Of a stretch of 64,000 nucleotides of DNA, positions 52,673-61,681 are shown one piece after another. The position numbers were made by a program, and so were the translations under genes. Position 1 is the stretch's first letter. Each line of letters begins with the position of its first letter. The DNA is from SFWF01 sp045537915 (lineage in GTDB: Bacteria > Bacillota > Clostridia > Oscillospirales > Acutalibacteraceae), in assembly GCA_045537915.1 (NCBI GenBank), contig JAZSQK010000063.1, forward strand, positions 1-64,000. Reading direction: 5' to 3'. The notes under the pieces are model-generated. The model was not told the origin of the DNA. It was given only the letters and a program-made list of their open reading frames with translations, and made no database searches.

Positions 52673-53173
52673 ATGAGAAAAACAAACAGACAGGTAATAT
52701 CTTACATTGTTAACGCCGTCATTCTTCTGCTTTTGTTTATTTTACGCTACACAGGTCTTGCAACCCTTACCATAGGACAGGCAAGTCCCATAACCCTTAT
52801 ACCTTTTGTGGCGGCTTTTGCGCTTTTTTACGGAGAACTAAAGGGTGCGGCGCTTGGCTTTGCCGCAGGGGCGCTTATGGACAGCTGTGTTACGACATCC
52901 TCCTTCTTCAATACCCTGATAATGCTGTTTATCGGACTGGTTTGCGGCATTCTCGCAAACTACTATCTGAACAAAAATATCAAAGCAGCCATTTGTCTTT
53001 CACTTGGTGCATCATTTTTTTATCTCTTTGCAAGGCTTATTATTTTTTATTCCTTCAAAGGCATTTCGGTCGATGCCGAATACTACGGATATTATTTTAT
53101 TCCCACGGTTTTTTACACCGCAATTTTTATAATCCCCTTCTATTTCCTCGAAAAAAAGCTTCGGGAAATATAG
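52673..53173 (+). CDS. mreD: Rod-shape protein MreD
   Basis: 166 aa with five to six membrane segments. ATG at 52673 is chosen; a GTG at 52670 overlaps the mreC stop and is possible. Placement after mreC and the FVAAFALFYGELKGAALGFAAGALMDS segment identify the family. Confidence 0.92.
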   Translation: MRKTNRQVISYIVNAVILLLLFILRYTGLATLTIGQASPITLIPFVAAFALFYGELKGAALGFAAGALMDSCVTTSSFFNTLIMLFIGLVCGILANYYLNKNIKAAICLSLGASFFYLFARLIIFYSFKGISVDAEYYGYYFIPTVFYTAIFIIPFYFLEKKLREI

Positions 53174-53215
53174 TAATTTCGTTTTAGCTATTATTTGTAA
53201 AAGGAGGTCTTGAGG

Positions 53216-55198
53216 TTGCCCTTTCAAAAGAAACAACGCCAACGTTTATCGGCTCTGGCAATTTTTCTTGCTGCCATTCTGACTGTTTATTCTATCAGAG
53301 TCTTTTCCCTTCAGATAGCAAATGCCGAGATTTATCTTGCTCAGGCTATGGGTATCTCCTACCGCACGGTAACCTTAAAGGCCCAACGTGGAGAAATACT
53401 TGACAGCGATGGAAGAAAAATAGCCGTAAACCGTGAGGGCTATAACATTGTCTTTAACAAGGCATATCTTAAAGCCGAACGGCTTAATCCTACAATTACT
53501 GTCCTTTGTGAGCTTCTCTCCTCAAAAAATCAGGAGTGGTTTGACAATCTTCCTCTGACAAAAACTGAGCCCTATGCCTTTACAGAGGACGAGTCTGCGG
53601 TAGAAAAAATGAAAAATAAGCTTGGTCTTGCCCACTATGCTACTGCAGAAAACTGCATAAACAAAATGATAGAAAAATACGACCTTGCGAATTATTCTGC
53701 CGATATGCGCCGCATGATAATGGGGGTCCGTTATTCGATTGATATTGCAGATTTCTCGGTTTCAAACCCCTATACTTTTGCTGAAGATGTTTCTGCCGAA
53801 ATAATGCAGATAGTTCTTGAATCGGGTATGATGATTGAGGGTGTTACGGTTGATGTCGTTCCCTTCAGAGAATATGTCGACGGCACTCTGGCTCCCCACC
53901 TTATCGGAACCGTCGGTCCGATTTTTGCAGAGGAATGGGACAAATACAAGGATAAAAATTACTCGTTTAACGACAAGGTTGGAAAAAACGGAATAGAGCT
54001 TCTTGCCGAGGAATATCTTCACGGTACAGATGGCGAAATACGATACAAAATAGATGCTAAAGGCAATATTATTTCCAAGGAGATAACAAAAACTCCCGTT
54101 GCGGGAAAGACCATCGTGCTTACCCTTGATAAGACCATTCAAAAGGCTGCACAGGACTCTCTTAAGACCATTGTTACCAACCTTCAAAACGGAGGCGGCA
54201 CCGTAAGGGGCGGCGCCGCAGTTATGATGGATATAAGCAGCGGTAATGTTATAGCCAGTGCAAACTATCCGTCCTATGACCTTAACACCTTTTCAGACGA
54301 CTACAGTAGTCTTATCAGTGACACAAAAGGGCTTCCCCTTACCGACCGAGCTTTCTCGGGAATTTATCCTCCCGGCTCTACCGTAAAGCCGGTTGTTGCA
54401 ATTGCGGCACTTGAAAACTCTGCGCTTGAATTCGGGGAACATATAAGATGTGTCCATAATTACAACTACTTCAGCGACTATAAGCCCACCTGTATGGGAT
54501 ATCACGGAAGCATAGGTCTTACAACCGCCATTTCAAAATCATGCAACTACTTTTTCTTCGAGCTTGGTCGCAGACTCGGCGTTTCCACCATGCTTGATTA
54601 CTTCAAGAAATTCGGGCTGGGCGTTTCGCCTGATATAGACCTTCCCTCCTCCTCGGGACTCCTTATCAATGCAGAAACAGAGGGCAGCGGAGGCAGCACC
54701 CTCCAGACCGCAATCGGTCAGATGAATGCCTTTACTCCTCTTCAACTTGCAACCTATGTCTCAACCCTTGCAAACGAGGGTTCACGTTATAAGGCAAATC
54801 TTATCGACCGTGTCGTTTCATATGATATGAGAACGGTTTACAATGAGACAGAGCCCACCACCCTTGAGAAATTTGACATAGACGAAAAGGTAATTTCTGC
54901 CGTTAAGACGGGTATGCTCTCGGTTACCGTGGACGGAACGGGAAGCACTGTTTTTGGAGATTACAAAATAAAGGTCGGCGGTAAAACGGGTACTTCACAG
55001 GTTACAAACGCCCCTGACCATTCGGTTTTCGTTGCCTTTGCTCCATACGATAACCCTCAAATCGCAATTTCTGTCGTGCTTGAGCACGGCTCTTCAACCT
55101 ATGGAGTTACCTCAATAGCCAAGGCTATGATGGATGCCTACTTCTTCTCTAATGAGACTACCGTAGACACTACCCCTCCCTTTACTGTTCTCCGATAG
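53216..55198 (+). CDS. mrdA: Penicillin-binding protein 2 (elongasome transpeptidase)
   Basis: 660 aa. TTG at 53216 is preferred: AAGGAGG (53201-53207) is 8 bases upstream, while the TTG at 53210 is too close. One membrane anchor (about residues 12-34), a dimerisation domain from the QRGEILDSDGRKIAVN segment on, and a transpeptidase domain with STVK (active Ser in YPPGSTVKP), SCN, and KTGTS. It cross-links lateral-wall peptidoglycan. It lies after mreBCD as in many bacteria. Confidence 0.95.
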   Translation: MPFQKKQRQRLSALAIFLAAILTVYSIRVFSLQIANAEIYLAQAMGISYRTVTLKAQRGEILDSDGRKIAVNREGYNIVFNKAYLKAERLNPTITVLCELLSSKNQEWFDNLPLTKTEPYAFTEDESAVEKMKNKLGLAHYATAENCINKMIEKYDLANYSADMRRMIMGVRYSIDIADFSVSNPYTFAEDVSAEIMQIVLESGMMIEGVTVDVVPFREYVDGTLAPHLIGTVGPIFAEEWDKYKDKNYSFNDKVGKNGIELLAEEYLHGTDGEIRYKIDAKGNIISKEITKTPVAGKTIVLTLDKTIQKAAQDSLKTIVTNLQNGGGTVRGGAAVMMDISSGNVIASANYPSYDLNTFSDDYSSLISDTKGLPLTDRAFSGIYPPGSTVKPVVAIAALENSALEFGEHIRCVHNYNYFSDYKPTCMGYHGSIGLTTAISKSCNYFFFELGRRLGVSTMLDYFKKFGLGVSPDIDLPSSSGLLINAETEGSGGSTLQTAIGQMNAFTPLQLATYVSTLANEGSRYKANLIDRVVSYDMRTVYNETEPTTLEKFDIDEKVISAVKTGMLSVTVDGTGSTVFGDYKIKVGGKTGTSQVTNAPDHSVFVAFAPYDNPQIAISVVLEHGSSTYGVTSIAKAMMDAYFFSNETTVDTTPPFTVLR

Positions 55199-55273
55199 AT
55201 TTGTTTGACAAATTTTGTCGGATATGATAGATTATTATACAGTATTCAAAAGAATTTATAGGAGGCAAAGCCT

Positions 55274-56005
55274 ATGAATAAAATAGTCGCAGTAACCTCC
55301 GGAAAGGGCGGTACCGGAAAGTCGACCTTCTGCGCTAATCTTGCTCGTGCCGCCTTGAAAAACTTCGACTCGGTTCTGCTCATAGATATGGACGCAGGTA
55401 TGCGCTGTCTTGATATGTTGCTTTCGGTCAGCGACTCGGTGCTAATGGACGTGTCTGACGTTGTAAAGGGAGCCGATCTTGAAAGCTCGATGCTTGAAAT
55501 ACCAAAGTGTCCCGGTCTTTTTCTGCTCCCCGCCCCTGCAAAAACAGGGCTTGTAGAACCAGAAGCCTTTGGAGACTTTATCAATAAGGTTTCAGAAAGG
55601 TTTTCGCTTGTTATTATTGACTTTCCTGCAGGATCTGACTTTACTCTTTATGAAAAGCTTCCCTATAAAACAGACTTTGTTTGTATATGCAATCCCGATC
55701 CGATTTCGGTGCGAGATGCTTCATCGGTAGGTCAGATGCTCAGAGCAATAAAGCGGACAGGTTATCTTGTTATCAACAAGTATAACTACCGATATATAAA
55801 CAACTTGCTTTTTTCAAATCTCGATGATATTCTTAATCAGACAGGTTTGCAGCTGCTCGGAATTGTTCCTTTCAGTGAACTTTTTATATATTCCTTCAGT
55901 ACAGGAAAATTCCCAAGAAGAGGTAGAGAGGCCAAAGCCTTTAAACGGATTGTCGGACGGATTGCCGATAAAAACATTCCTCTTCCCAAACTTAAAAAAA
56001 TTTAA
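55274..56005 (+). CDS. minD: MinD-like septum-site ATPase
   Basis: 243 aa. Deviant Walker A KGGTGKST (residues 11-18), LLIDMDAGMRCLDMLL, IIDFPAG. A basic, amphipathic C-terminus (KNIPLPKLKKI) fits membrane binding as in MinD. The residues following Walker A match the MinD branch of ParA ATPases. It lies after mrdA, where MinD is expected, but no minC or minE is present. It may act with other partners, as in clostridial Min variants. Confidence 0.85.
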   Translation: MNKIVAVTSGKGGTGKSTFCANLARAALKNFDSVLLIDMDAGMRCLDMLLSVSDSVLMDVSDVVKGADLESSMLEIPKCPGLFLLPAPAKTGLVEPEAFGDFINKVSERFSLVIIDFPAGSDFTLYEKLPYKTDFVCICNPDPISVRDASSVGQMLRAIKRTGYLVINKYNYRYINNLLFSNLDDILNQTGLQLLGIVPFSELFIYSFSTGKFPRRGREAKAFKRIVGRIADKNIPLPKLKKI

Positions 56006-56050
56006 AGCAAAACAGGTCCATACCCTATTATGCGAAAGGAGAAAATATAA

Positions 56051-56458
56051 ATGAATATAGCCCTTATTGCACACGACGCCAAAAAAGAGCTTATGGCTCA
56101 GTTCTGCATTGCTTACTGCGGAATTTTAAGCCGACACACCCTTCTTGCCACAGGCTCTACAGGTAAGATAATTACCGAGGCTACCGGTCTTGAAATTGTC
56201 AAGTTTATGAGCGGAAGTCACGGCGGTGCACAACAGATTGCAGCTCGTATCGGTTGTGATGAAATTGATATGCTTCTCCTTTTTAGAGACCCTCTCGACC
56301 GCAAACCCTCCGAGCCTGATGAGAATGCATTGCTTCGTCTTTGCGATATCCATCAGATTCCCGTAGCAACCAATATTGCTACCGCAGAGGTGCTGATTCA
56401 CGGTCTTGAGCGTGGCGACCTCAATTGGCGTGAAATTGTAAATCCGCAAAATAAATAA
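56051..56458 (+). CDS. Methylglyoxal synthase homologue with altered active site
   Basis: 135 aa, full length and clearly of the MgsA family (IALIAHDAKKELM, ATGSTGKIITEATG, RDPLDRKPSEPDENALLRLCDIHQIPVATNIATAE). MgsA converts dihydroxyacetone phosphate to methylglyoxal. The catalytic base of E. coli MgsA, Asp71 in GGDQQ, is Ala60 here (GGAQQ; codon 56228-56230), and the His of VPHDPD is Ser (KPSEPD). The neighbouring Asp pair (HD and EPD) is retained. Activity is therefore doubtful. The mre-mrdA-min-mgsA neighbourhood is the usual one. Confidence 0.9.
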   Translation: MNIALIAHDAKKELMAQFCIAYCGILSRHTLLATGSTGKIITEATGLEIVKFMSGSHGGAQQIAARIGCDEIDMLLLFRDPLDRKPSEPDENALLRLCDIHQIPVATNIATAEVLIHGLERGDLNWREIVNPQNK

Positions 56459-56465
56459 CAACCAA

Positions 56466-56493
56466 AACTCCGATACCGTAATGTATCGGAGTT
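56466..56493 (+). promoter_or_regulatory. Hairpin ahead of hisS
   Basis: Perfect 11-bp stem AACTCCGATAC/GTATCGGAGTT with a 6-base loop. No T run follows, so it is a leader stem or weak terminator between the mgsA-like gene and hisS. Confidence 0.55.
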
Positions 56494-56519
56494 AATACAG
56501 TTTTAATGGAGTAAATATT

Positions 56520-57818
56520 ATGGCAGAAATAAACAGAGCTCCTCGAGGCACAAATGATGTGCTTCCCGCAGACTCGTATAAATGGCAATTTGTTGAACAA
56601 AAGCTTATTGAAACGGCAGCTCTTTACGGTTTCAGAGAAATCCGTGTTCCTGTTTTCGAACACACCGAGGTTTTCACTAAAAGCGTTGGAGATACTACCG
56701 ATGTCGTTCAGAAGGAAATGTATACCTTTAAGGATAAGGGTGACCGCTCTATTACCCTTCGTCCCGAATTTACCGCAGGTGTTATCCGCTCGGTCATCGA
56801 ACACTCTCTGACCGCTGCCGCCCTTCCTGCAAAGGTTTGCTACTGCGGCGGCTGTTACCGCTATGAAAAGCCTCAGGCAGGAAGACTGCGTGAGTTTCAT
56901 CAGTTCGGCGTTGAATGTATCGGCGCCTCCTCTCCGTCTGCCGATGCAGAGGTTATAGCGCTTGGTAAAAGTCTTCTTAAGAATACAGGCGTTGAAAAGA
57001 TATCTCTTGAGATAAACTCGATCGGTTGTCCTGAGTGCAGAGCCAAATATCACGCCGCCCTCAAGGAGTATTTTTCCGCCCATACCGAGAGCCTTTGCGA
57101 GACCTGCAAGGACCGACTCTCTCGCAACCCTATGAGAATTCTCGACTGCAAGTCGCCTATATGCTCGAAGATAGCCCAAGAGGCTCCGGTAATGCTCGAA
57201 TATTTATGTGAGGAATGCTCCAACCATTTCGACGCTGTTAAGGGACATCTTGATGCTATGAATATAGAATATAAGGTCAATCCCCACATTGTCAGAGGAC
57301 TTGACTACTACACAAGAACGGTGTTTGAATTCGTATCGGGAGATATCGGCGCTCAAGCCACCGTTTGCGGCGGCGGCCGTTACGACGGACTGCTCGAGCA
57401 GATGGGCGGTCAGCCCACCCCCGCTTTAGGCTTTGCAATGGGAATTGAGCGTCTGCTTATGGTGCTTGAAAGCCAGCAAGCGCCCATGCCCGAGCCCTCA
57501 AAGTGTGACATTTATATTGCCCCGATGGGTGAAAAGGCGGCATTAAAGGCGTCAGCTATATGTGAACAGCTTCGTGACGAGGGCTTTGAGGCCTTAACCG
57601 ATGTTGTCGGAAGAAGCCTTAAGGCTCAGATGAAGTATGCCGATAAAATCGGCGCTCTCTTTACGGTTGTTCTTGGCGACAGTGAACTCGGAAGTGGCAA
57701 GGTAAGGCTTAAATGTATGGCCTCTGGAGATGAACAAGAGGTTGAGCTTGATAAGATTTGTGAAGCCTTGTACGAACAAAGAATCGCTATGATAAGCGAG
57801 GCTTTTAAGGCTGAATAA
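56520..57818 (+). CDS. hisS: Histidyl-tRNA synthetase
   Basis: 432 aa. Class II synthetase: PRGTNDVLP start (motif 1 region), motif 2 with YRYEKPQAGRLREFHQFGVE, VRGLDYYTRTVFEF histidine-binding loop, and motif 3 ALGFAMGIERLLM, then an anticodon domain. It charges tRNA-His. A Cys set (CPECR...CETCKDR...CSKI...CEECS) in the insertion suggests zinc, seen in some clostridial HisRS. Confidence 0.97.
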   Translation: MAEINRAPRGTNDVLPADSYKWQFVEQKLIETAALYGFREIRVPVFEHTEVFTKSVGDTTDVVQKEMYTFKDKGDRSITLRPEFTAGVIRSVIEHSLTAAALPAKVCYCGGCYRYEKPQAGRLREFHQFGVECIGASSPSADAEVIALGKSLLKNTGVEKISLEINSIGCPECRAKYHAALKEYFSAHTESLCETCKDRLSRNPMRILDCKSPICSKIAQEAPVMLEYLCEECSNHFDAVKGHLDAMNIEYKVNPHIVRGLDYYTRTVFEFVSGDIGAQATVCGGGRYDGLLEQMGGQPTPALGFAMGIERLLMVLESQQAPMPEPSKCDIYIAPMGEKAALKASAICEQLRDEGFEALTDVVGRSLKAQMKYADKIGALFTVVLGDSELGSGKVRLKCMASGDEQEVELDKICEALYEQRIAMISEAFKAE

Positions 57819-57824
57819 GATTAA

Positions 57825-57856
57825 AAAGGCGGATATCTTTACCGATATCCGCCTTT
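57825..57856. terminator. Terminator between hisS and spoIID
   Basis: Perfect 13-bp stem AAAGGCGGATATC/GATATCCGCCTTT with a 6-base loop, flanked by A and T runs; serves both converging genes. Confidence 0.88.
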
Positions 57857-57857
57857 G

Positions 57858-58823
57858 TCATTTTTCTATACTGCAGCCTTGATAGTAATGCAAAAGAATC
57901 TCTTTGTAGTTTTTACCCTGCATAGCCATATAGTGCGCTCCGTATTGGCTCATTCCAACCCCGTGTCCGTAGCCTCGCACCGTAAAGACTATCTTTGAAT
58001 CTGATACCGAAACATCGAAATTTGCCGAACGAAGTGACAAAAGGTTTCTTATCTCGCTTCCTGAAATACTCTTGCCGCCTATAACCGCAGTGATTACGCT
58101 TCCGCTTTCGGTTCTGTCGATCTTTCCTATCCACCCCGAAGCATCCCCCTCAAGTGATACCGCCGAAGACATTTTTTGTGCAAAATCGTCCGAACTGAAC
58201 TCTACCGTTGTAAGATATTCGGGGGCCAGTTTATCTCCATTGCTTTCAACCGAACTTAAATATGCGTAATTACCGCCCCAGATATCAACTGCATTTTCAG
58301 TCTTTCCCGAAGAAATAGCGTGATAAGCCGCCATAATAAGCTTACCGTTATAGGTTATTCTTTCATACAACACCGAGTTTACCGCCGAGCGTATTTTTTC
58401 CTCGTATGTGTCTGCATTCTCTCCCCATTTTTCTCTTGCCGCTTCGGTCGTTATGAATGCCTGGTCGATTTTGGAGTCATCGGTAATATCATATTCTCCC
58501 TGCGAGTTTTCGCCCACCTTGTATAACAAGTATGTATAAGCCGCTACCGACTGTGCCTTGAGCGCCTCGCTCTCATAAAGGGCGGGCATCTCTGCCGCAA
58601 CTACACAAAACAGATAATCAGAAACCGAAAGCTCGATCGTTTCGCCACTCTCGCTTCTGAGTACACGCACCTTTTCCACCTTACCCGTCGGCAAGGGTTC
58701 CAACACCGTGTCATCGGTCATAGCAGGAACAGAAACCGTATCGGCAGACATACCCGACGCTAAGGGCAGAAATACCATTGACACGGTCAGCACTATAATT
58801 GAAATAAAATAAATTTTCTTCAT
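57858..58823 (-). CDS. spoIID: Stage II sporulation protein D
   Basis: 321 aa. Signal anchor at residues 4-28. Catalytic-region motifs CVVAAEMPALYESEALKAQSVAAYTYLL, GKLIMAAYHAISSGKTENA, and VRGYGHGVGMSQYGAHYMAMQGKNYKEILLHYYQG are diagnostic. It is a lytic transglycosylase that degrades septal peptidoglycan during engulfment. Expected in the mother cell under SigE; no confident SigE promoter was found upstream. Confidence 0.96.
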   Translation of the reverse strand: MKKIYFISIIVLTVSMVFLPLASGMSADTVSVPAMTDDTVLEPLPTGKVEKVRVLRSESGETIELSVSDYLFCVVAAEMPALYESEALKAQSVAAYTYLLYKVGENSQGEYDITDDSKIDQAFITTEAAREKWGENADTYEEKIRSAVNSVLYERITYNGKLIMAAYHAISSGKTENAVDIWGGNYAYLSSVESNGDKLAPEYLTTVEFSSDDFAQKMSSAVSLEGDASGWIGKIDRTESGSVITAVIGGKSISGSEIRNLLSLRSANFDVSVSDSKIVFTVRGYGHGVGMSQYGAHYMAMQGKNYKEILLHYYQGCSIEK

Positions 58824-58841
58824 ATTGTTTACCGTCCTTTA

Positions 58842-58870
58842 TTGACTTTTTTCCTTGTTGATTATAGAAT
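58842..58870 (+). promoter_or_regulatory. SigA-type promoter of the membrane protein gene
   Basis: TTGACT (58842-58847), 17-bp spacer, TAGAAT (58865-58870). Confidence 0.55.
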
Positions 58871-58915
58871 ATATATGAAGATTCATTTATTTTAATTCCA
58901 GCGGAGGTAGTTGTT

Positions 58916-59728
58916 TTGAATATACGCCAAAGTTATCTCTTTTTTGCGGTAGCAACCCTTGTTGCAGTTGCAACAAGAAGCCTTATGCTTTTCTTTTGTA
59001 TTGATGCTAAAAGCGGCTTTATAAAAACCGAATACCTTGCTTTCTCAATTATTATGCTTGTAATTATTGCTGCATCGGTTATCCTGACCTTTGTTTTTTC
59101 AGCTCTTTCAAGGGTAGTAAACTATACGCCCGAACGAAAAGATGGCCTTGTGTTTAAAACAGTTTCCTTTATACTTGCGGCAGTAATTTTATATGATACC
59201 TTTTTCTCTGCTCCCACTTCGGTGTCGGTGGTTCAAAGAAATCTTAATATCATTATTTCACTTGCTGCGGCAGCCGCCCTTATTTCTCATTTGGCTTTCG
59301 ACCTTTTAAAGCTTGATTATCCGAAAATTTTTACCGCTGTACCTATTATCTATTGGTTTATGAGACTTATCATTGTCTTTACTCAGTTTTCCTCATTATC
59401 AACCGTTATTGATAATACCCTTGAGCTGATTTGCCTTTGCTCAATACTTGTTTGTTCGTTACAGCTTTCAAAGGTTTTCTGTGCCCAGCTTGGAGAAAAG
59501 CAGATTGCCTTTAACCTTCCGCTTTTTCTTTCGTCGGCCTCCCTTTGTCTTGTTAACGGACTGCCGAGAATGATTATGATAGCTACAGGTAATGCCTCTC
59601 TTATGCATGAAAATGGTATTTCCCCTACCGTAAGCTTTATAGCAGGTTTGTATTTCCTTATCTTTGCAATAGAATGTTATCCGTTTGGAAAGGTGAATTT
59701 TAAAAGGATATTAAACTTTAAAAAATAA
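58916..59728 (+). CDS. Multi-pass membrane protein, function unknown
   Basis: 270 aa with seven or eight hydrophobic segments and almost no soluble part. TTG at 58916 with GGAGGT upstream is the start. No motif was recognised. It is divergent from spoIID and has a SigA-like promoter, so it is probably expressed in growing cells. The pattern of short charged loops (TPERKDG, GEKQIAFN) resembles small clostridial membrane proteins of unknown role. Confidence 0.78.
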   Translation: MNIRQSYLFFAVATLVAVATRSLMLFFCIDAKSGFIKTEYLAFSIIMLVIIAASVILTFVFSALSRVVNYTPERKDGLVFKTVSFILAAVILYDTFFSAPTSVSVVQRNLNIIISLAAAAALISHLAFDLLKLDYPKIFTAVPIIYWFMRLIIVFTQFSSLSTVIDNTLELICLCSILVCSLQLSKVFCAQLGEKQIAFNLPLFLSSASLCLVNGLPRMIMIATGNASLMHENGISPTVSFIAGLYFLIFAIECYPFGKVNFKRILNFKK

Positions 59729-59741
59729 AATTTTGCATAAA

Positions 59742-59776
59742 AAAACCGCCTCCAACTAACAGTTGGAGGCGGTTTT
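59742..59776. terminator. Terminator between the membrane protein gene and kdgK
   Basis: Perfect 16-bp stem AAAACCGCCTCCAACT/AGTTGGAGGCGGTTTT with a 3-base loop; T runs on both strands. Confidence 0.92.
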
Positions 59777-59785
59777 AATTTAGCT

Positions 59786-60808
59786 TTATCTTTGAACACG
59801 GCCCGAGCCGTCACCCTTTGCAAGTTTTTCAACCTCGGCTACAGACACCCTGTTAAAGTCACCCTCAACCGAGTGCTTGAGCGCCGATGCCGCAACCGCA
59901 AATTCTACGGCCTCCTGTGTTGACTTTCCGTTAAGGAGGGCGTAGATAAGTCCGCCGCCAAAGGAATCTCCGCCACCGACACGGTCAACTATATGAAGAT
60001 GATACTCCTTTGAGAAGCAGTAATCGGTGCCGTCATAAAGCATAGCTGCCCAGTCGTTGTCACTTGCCGAGATGGATGTGCGAAGTGTGATTGCAACCTT
60101 CTCAAAGCCAAATTTGTCAGCCAACTGCTTTGCAACCGACTTGTAGCCATCCTTATTGAGTTTACCTCCGTAAATATCGGTGTTTTCTGCCTCGATACCG
60201 AACACATCCTTTGCATCCTCTTCGTTAGAAATGCAGACATCTACATATTTGCAAAGTTCGGTCATAGCTGCCCTTGCCTCATCTCTTGTCCAAAGCTTTC
60301 CTCTGTAGTTTAAGTCACAGGAAATCTTTACGCCCTTTGCCTTTGCGGCAACACAGGCCTGCTTGCATATTTCAACAAGATTAGGTCCGAGTGCGGGAGT
60401 GATTCCTGTGAAATGGAACCAATCAGCTCCCTCAAATATAGCATTCCAGTCAAAGTCTGCAGGGTCTGCCATCTGTATAGCTGAATAAGCACGGTCATAA
60501 ATACATACCGAGCCTCTCTGCGAAGCGCCCTTTTCAAGATAGTATATACCTACCCTGTCGCCGCCACGGACGATGTCCTTTGTATCTACACCAAAAGCAC
60601 GAAGGGAATCTATTGCAGCCTGTCCTATTGCGTGTTTGGGAAGCTTGGTTACAAAGGAAGCCTCCATACCGTAATTTGCGAGGGATACCGCAACATTAGC
60701 CTCTCCTCCGCCGAAGGTAGCCTGCATCTGATCATTCTGGAAGAAACGATAATATCCGTTAGGAGCAAGTCTTAACATTATTTCTCCGAAAGTTGCTATT
60801 TTGCCCAT
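59786..60808 (-). CDS. 2-Keto-3-deoxygluconate kinase (PfkB family)
   Basis: 340 aa. PfkB signature with the catalytic Asp in DRVGGGDSFGGGLIYAL, and the N-terminal GEIMLRLAPNGYYRF start shared with KdgK. It phosphorylates KDG to KDPG. It is last in the uxuA-uxuB-kdgK order, which fits the glucuronate route. A KDPG aldolase is not in the window. Confidence 0.9.
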   Translation of the reverse strand: MGKIATFGEIMLRLAPNGYYRFFQNDQMQATFGGGEANVAVSLANYGMEASFVTKLPKHAIGQAAIDSLRAFGVDTKDIVRGGDRVGIYYLEKGASQRGSVCIYDRAYSAIQMADPADFDWNAIFEGADWFHFTGITPALGPNLVEICKQACVAAKAKGVKISCDLNYRGKLWTRDEARAAMTELCKYVDVCISNEEDAKDVFGIEAENTDIYGGKLNKDGYKSVAKQLADKFGFEKVAITLRTSISASDNDWAAMLYDGTDYCFSKEYHLHIVDRVGGGDSFGGGLIYALLNGKSTQEAVEFAVAASALKHSVEGDFNRVSVAEVEKLAKGDGSGRVQR

Positions 60809-60829
60809 TTTTATATCTCCTTTTATAAA

Positions 60830-61681
60830 TTAAACACCCGAATATGCCGAAAATCCACCGTCTATAGGAAGAACGACACCTGTTATAAAACCTGCCGCCT
60901 TGTTATTAAGGAGGAAAAGCAGTCCCCCGTCAAGTTCATCGCTCTCTCCAAACCTACCCATTGGTGTTGCGGCAAGAATTTTTGCCGTTCTGGCTGTAGG
61001 TGTTCCGTCCTCATTGAATAGCAGTGCGGCATTCTGCTTTGTTGAGAAAAATCCCGGTGCTATCGCATTTACCCTGATTCCAACCTTTGAAAAATGCACC
61101 GCCAACCACTGTGTAAAGTTGGAAATTGCCGCCTTTGCTCCCGAATATGCGGGAATTTTGGTAAGGGGCGTAAAAGCATTCATACTACTGATATTTATAA
61201 TATTACAACCCTCTCTGCCTACCATCTGGGAAGCAAAGCACTGTGTCGGAATAAGGGTTCCGAGGAAGTTAAGATTGAAAACATAGGAAACTCCGTCGGC
61301 ATCAAGGTCAAAAAACGACTTTGTATCGGCATCGATATCCCCTATCTCAAAATACTCCTTATCGGTTGTAGCTCTCGGATTGTTGCCTCCTGCGCCGTTT
61401 ATGAGAATATCGCAAGGACCGAGTTCTGTCATAACCTTATCTGCAACCTCTTTGCAGATAGCCTTGTCAAGAACATTGCATTTATATGCAACAGCTGTTC
61501 CGCCTTCTTCTTTAATCTCGTTGGCTATAGCCTCGGCCGCTGCGTCATTAAGATCAAGAAGGGCTACCTTTGCACCGGCACGGGCCAGAGTTTTTGCAAA
61601 TGCTCCGCAAAGAACTCCACCAGCTCCCGTTATAACCGCAACCTTACCCGAAAGATCGGTATCAATTACATTCTTTTTCAT
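60830..61681 (-). CDS. SDR-type D-mannonate oxidoreductase
   Basis: 283 aa. ATG at 61679-61681 overlaps the uxuA stop. Short-chain dehydrogenase: TGAGGVLCG near the N-terminus, NGAGG, catalytic Ser in ISSMN and Tyr-x3-Lys in PAYSGAKAA. Its place between uxuA and kdgK indicates fructuronate reduction to mannonate (UxuB function, YjmF-like SDR form) rather than a generic SDR. Confidence 0.88.
   Translation of the reverse strand: MKKNVIDTDLSGKVAVITGAGGVLCGAFAKTLARAGAKVALLDLNDAAAEAIANEIKEEGGTAVAYKCNVLDKAICKEVADKVMTELGPCDILINGAGGNNPRATTDKEYFEIGDIDADTKSFFDLDADGVSYVFNLNFLGTLIPTQCFASQMVGREGCNIINISSMNAFTPLTKIPAYSGAKAAISNFTQWLAVHFSKVGIRVNAIAPGFFSTKQNAALLFNEDGTPTARTAKILAATPMGRFGESDELDGGLLFLLNNKAAGFITGVVLPIDGGFSAYSGV

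Noticed and set aside
56421..57179. 252-codon frame antisense to hisS
   Set aside because: Mirror of the hisS coding frame; no recognisable protein features.
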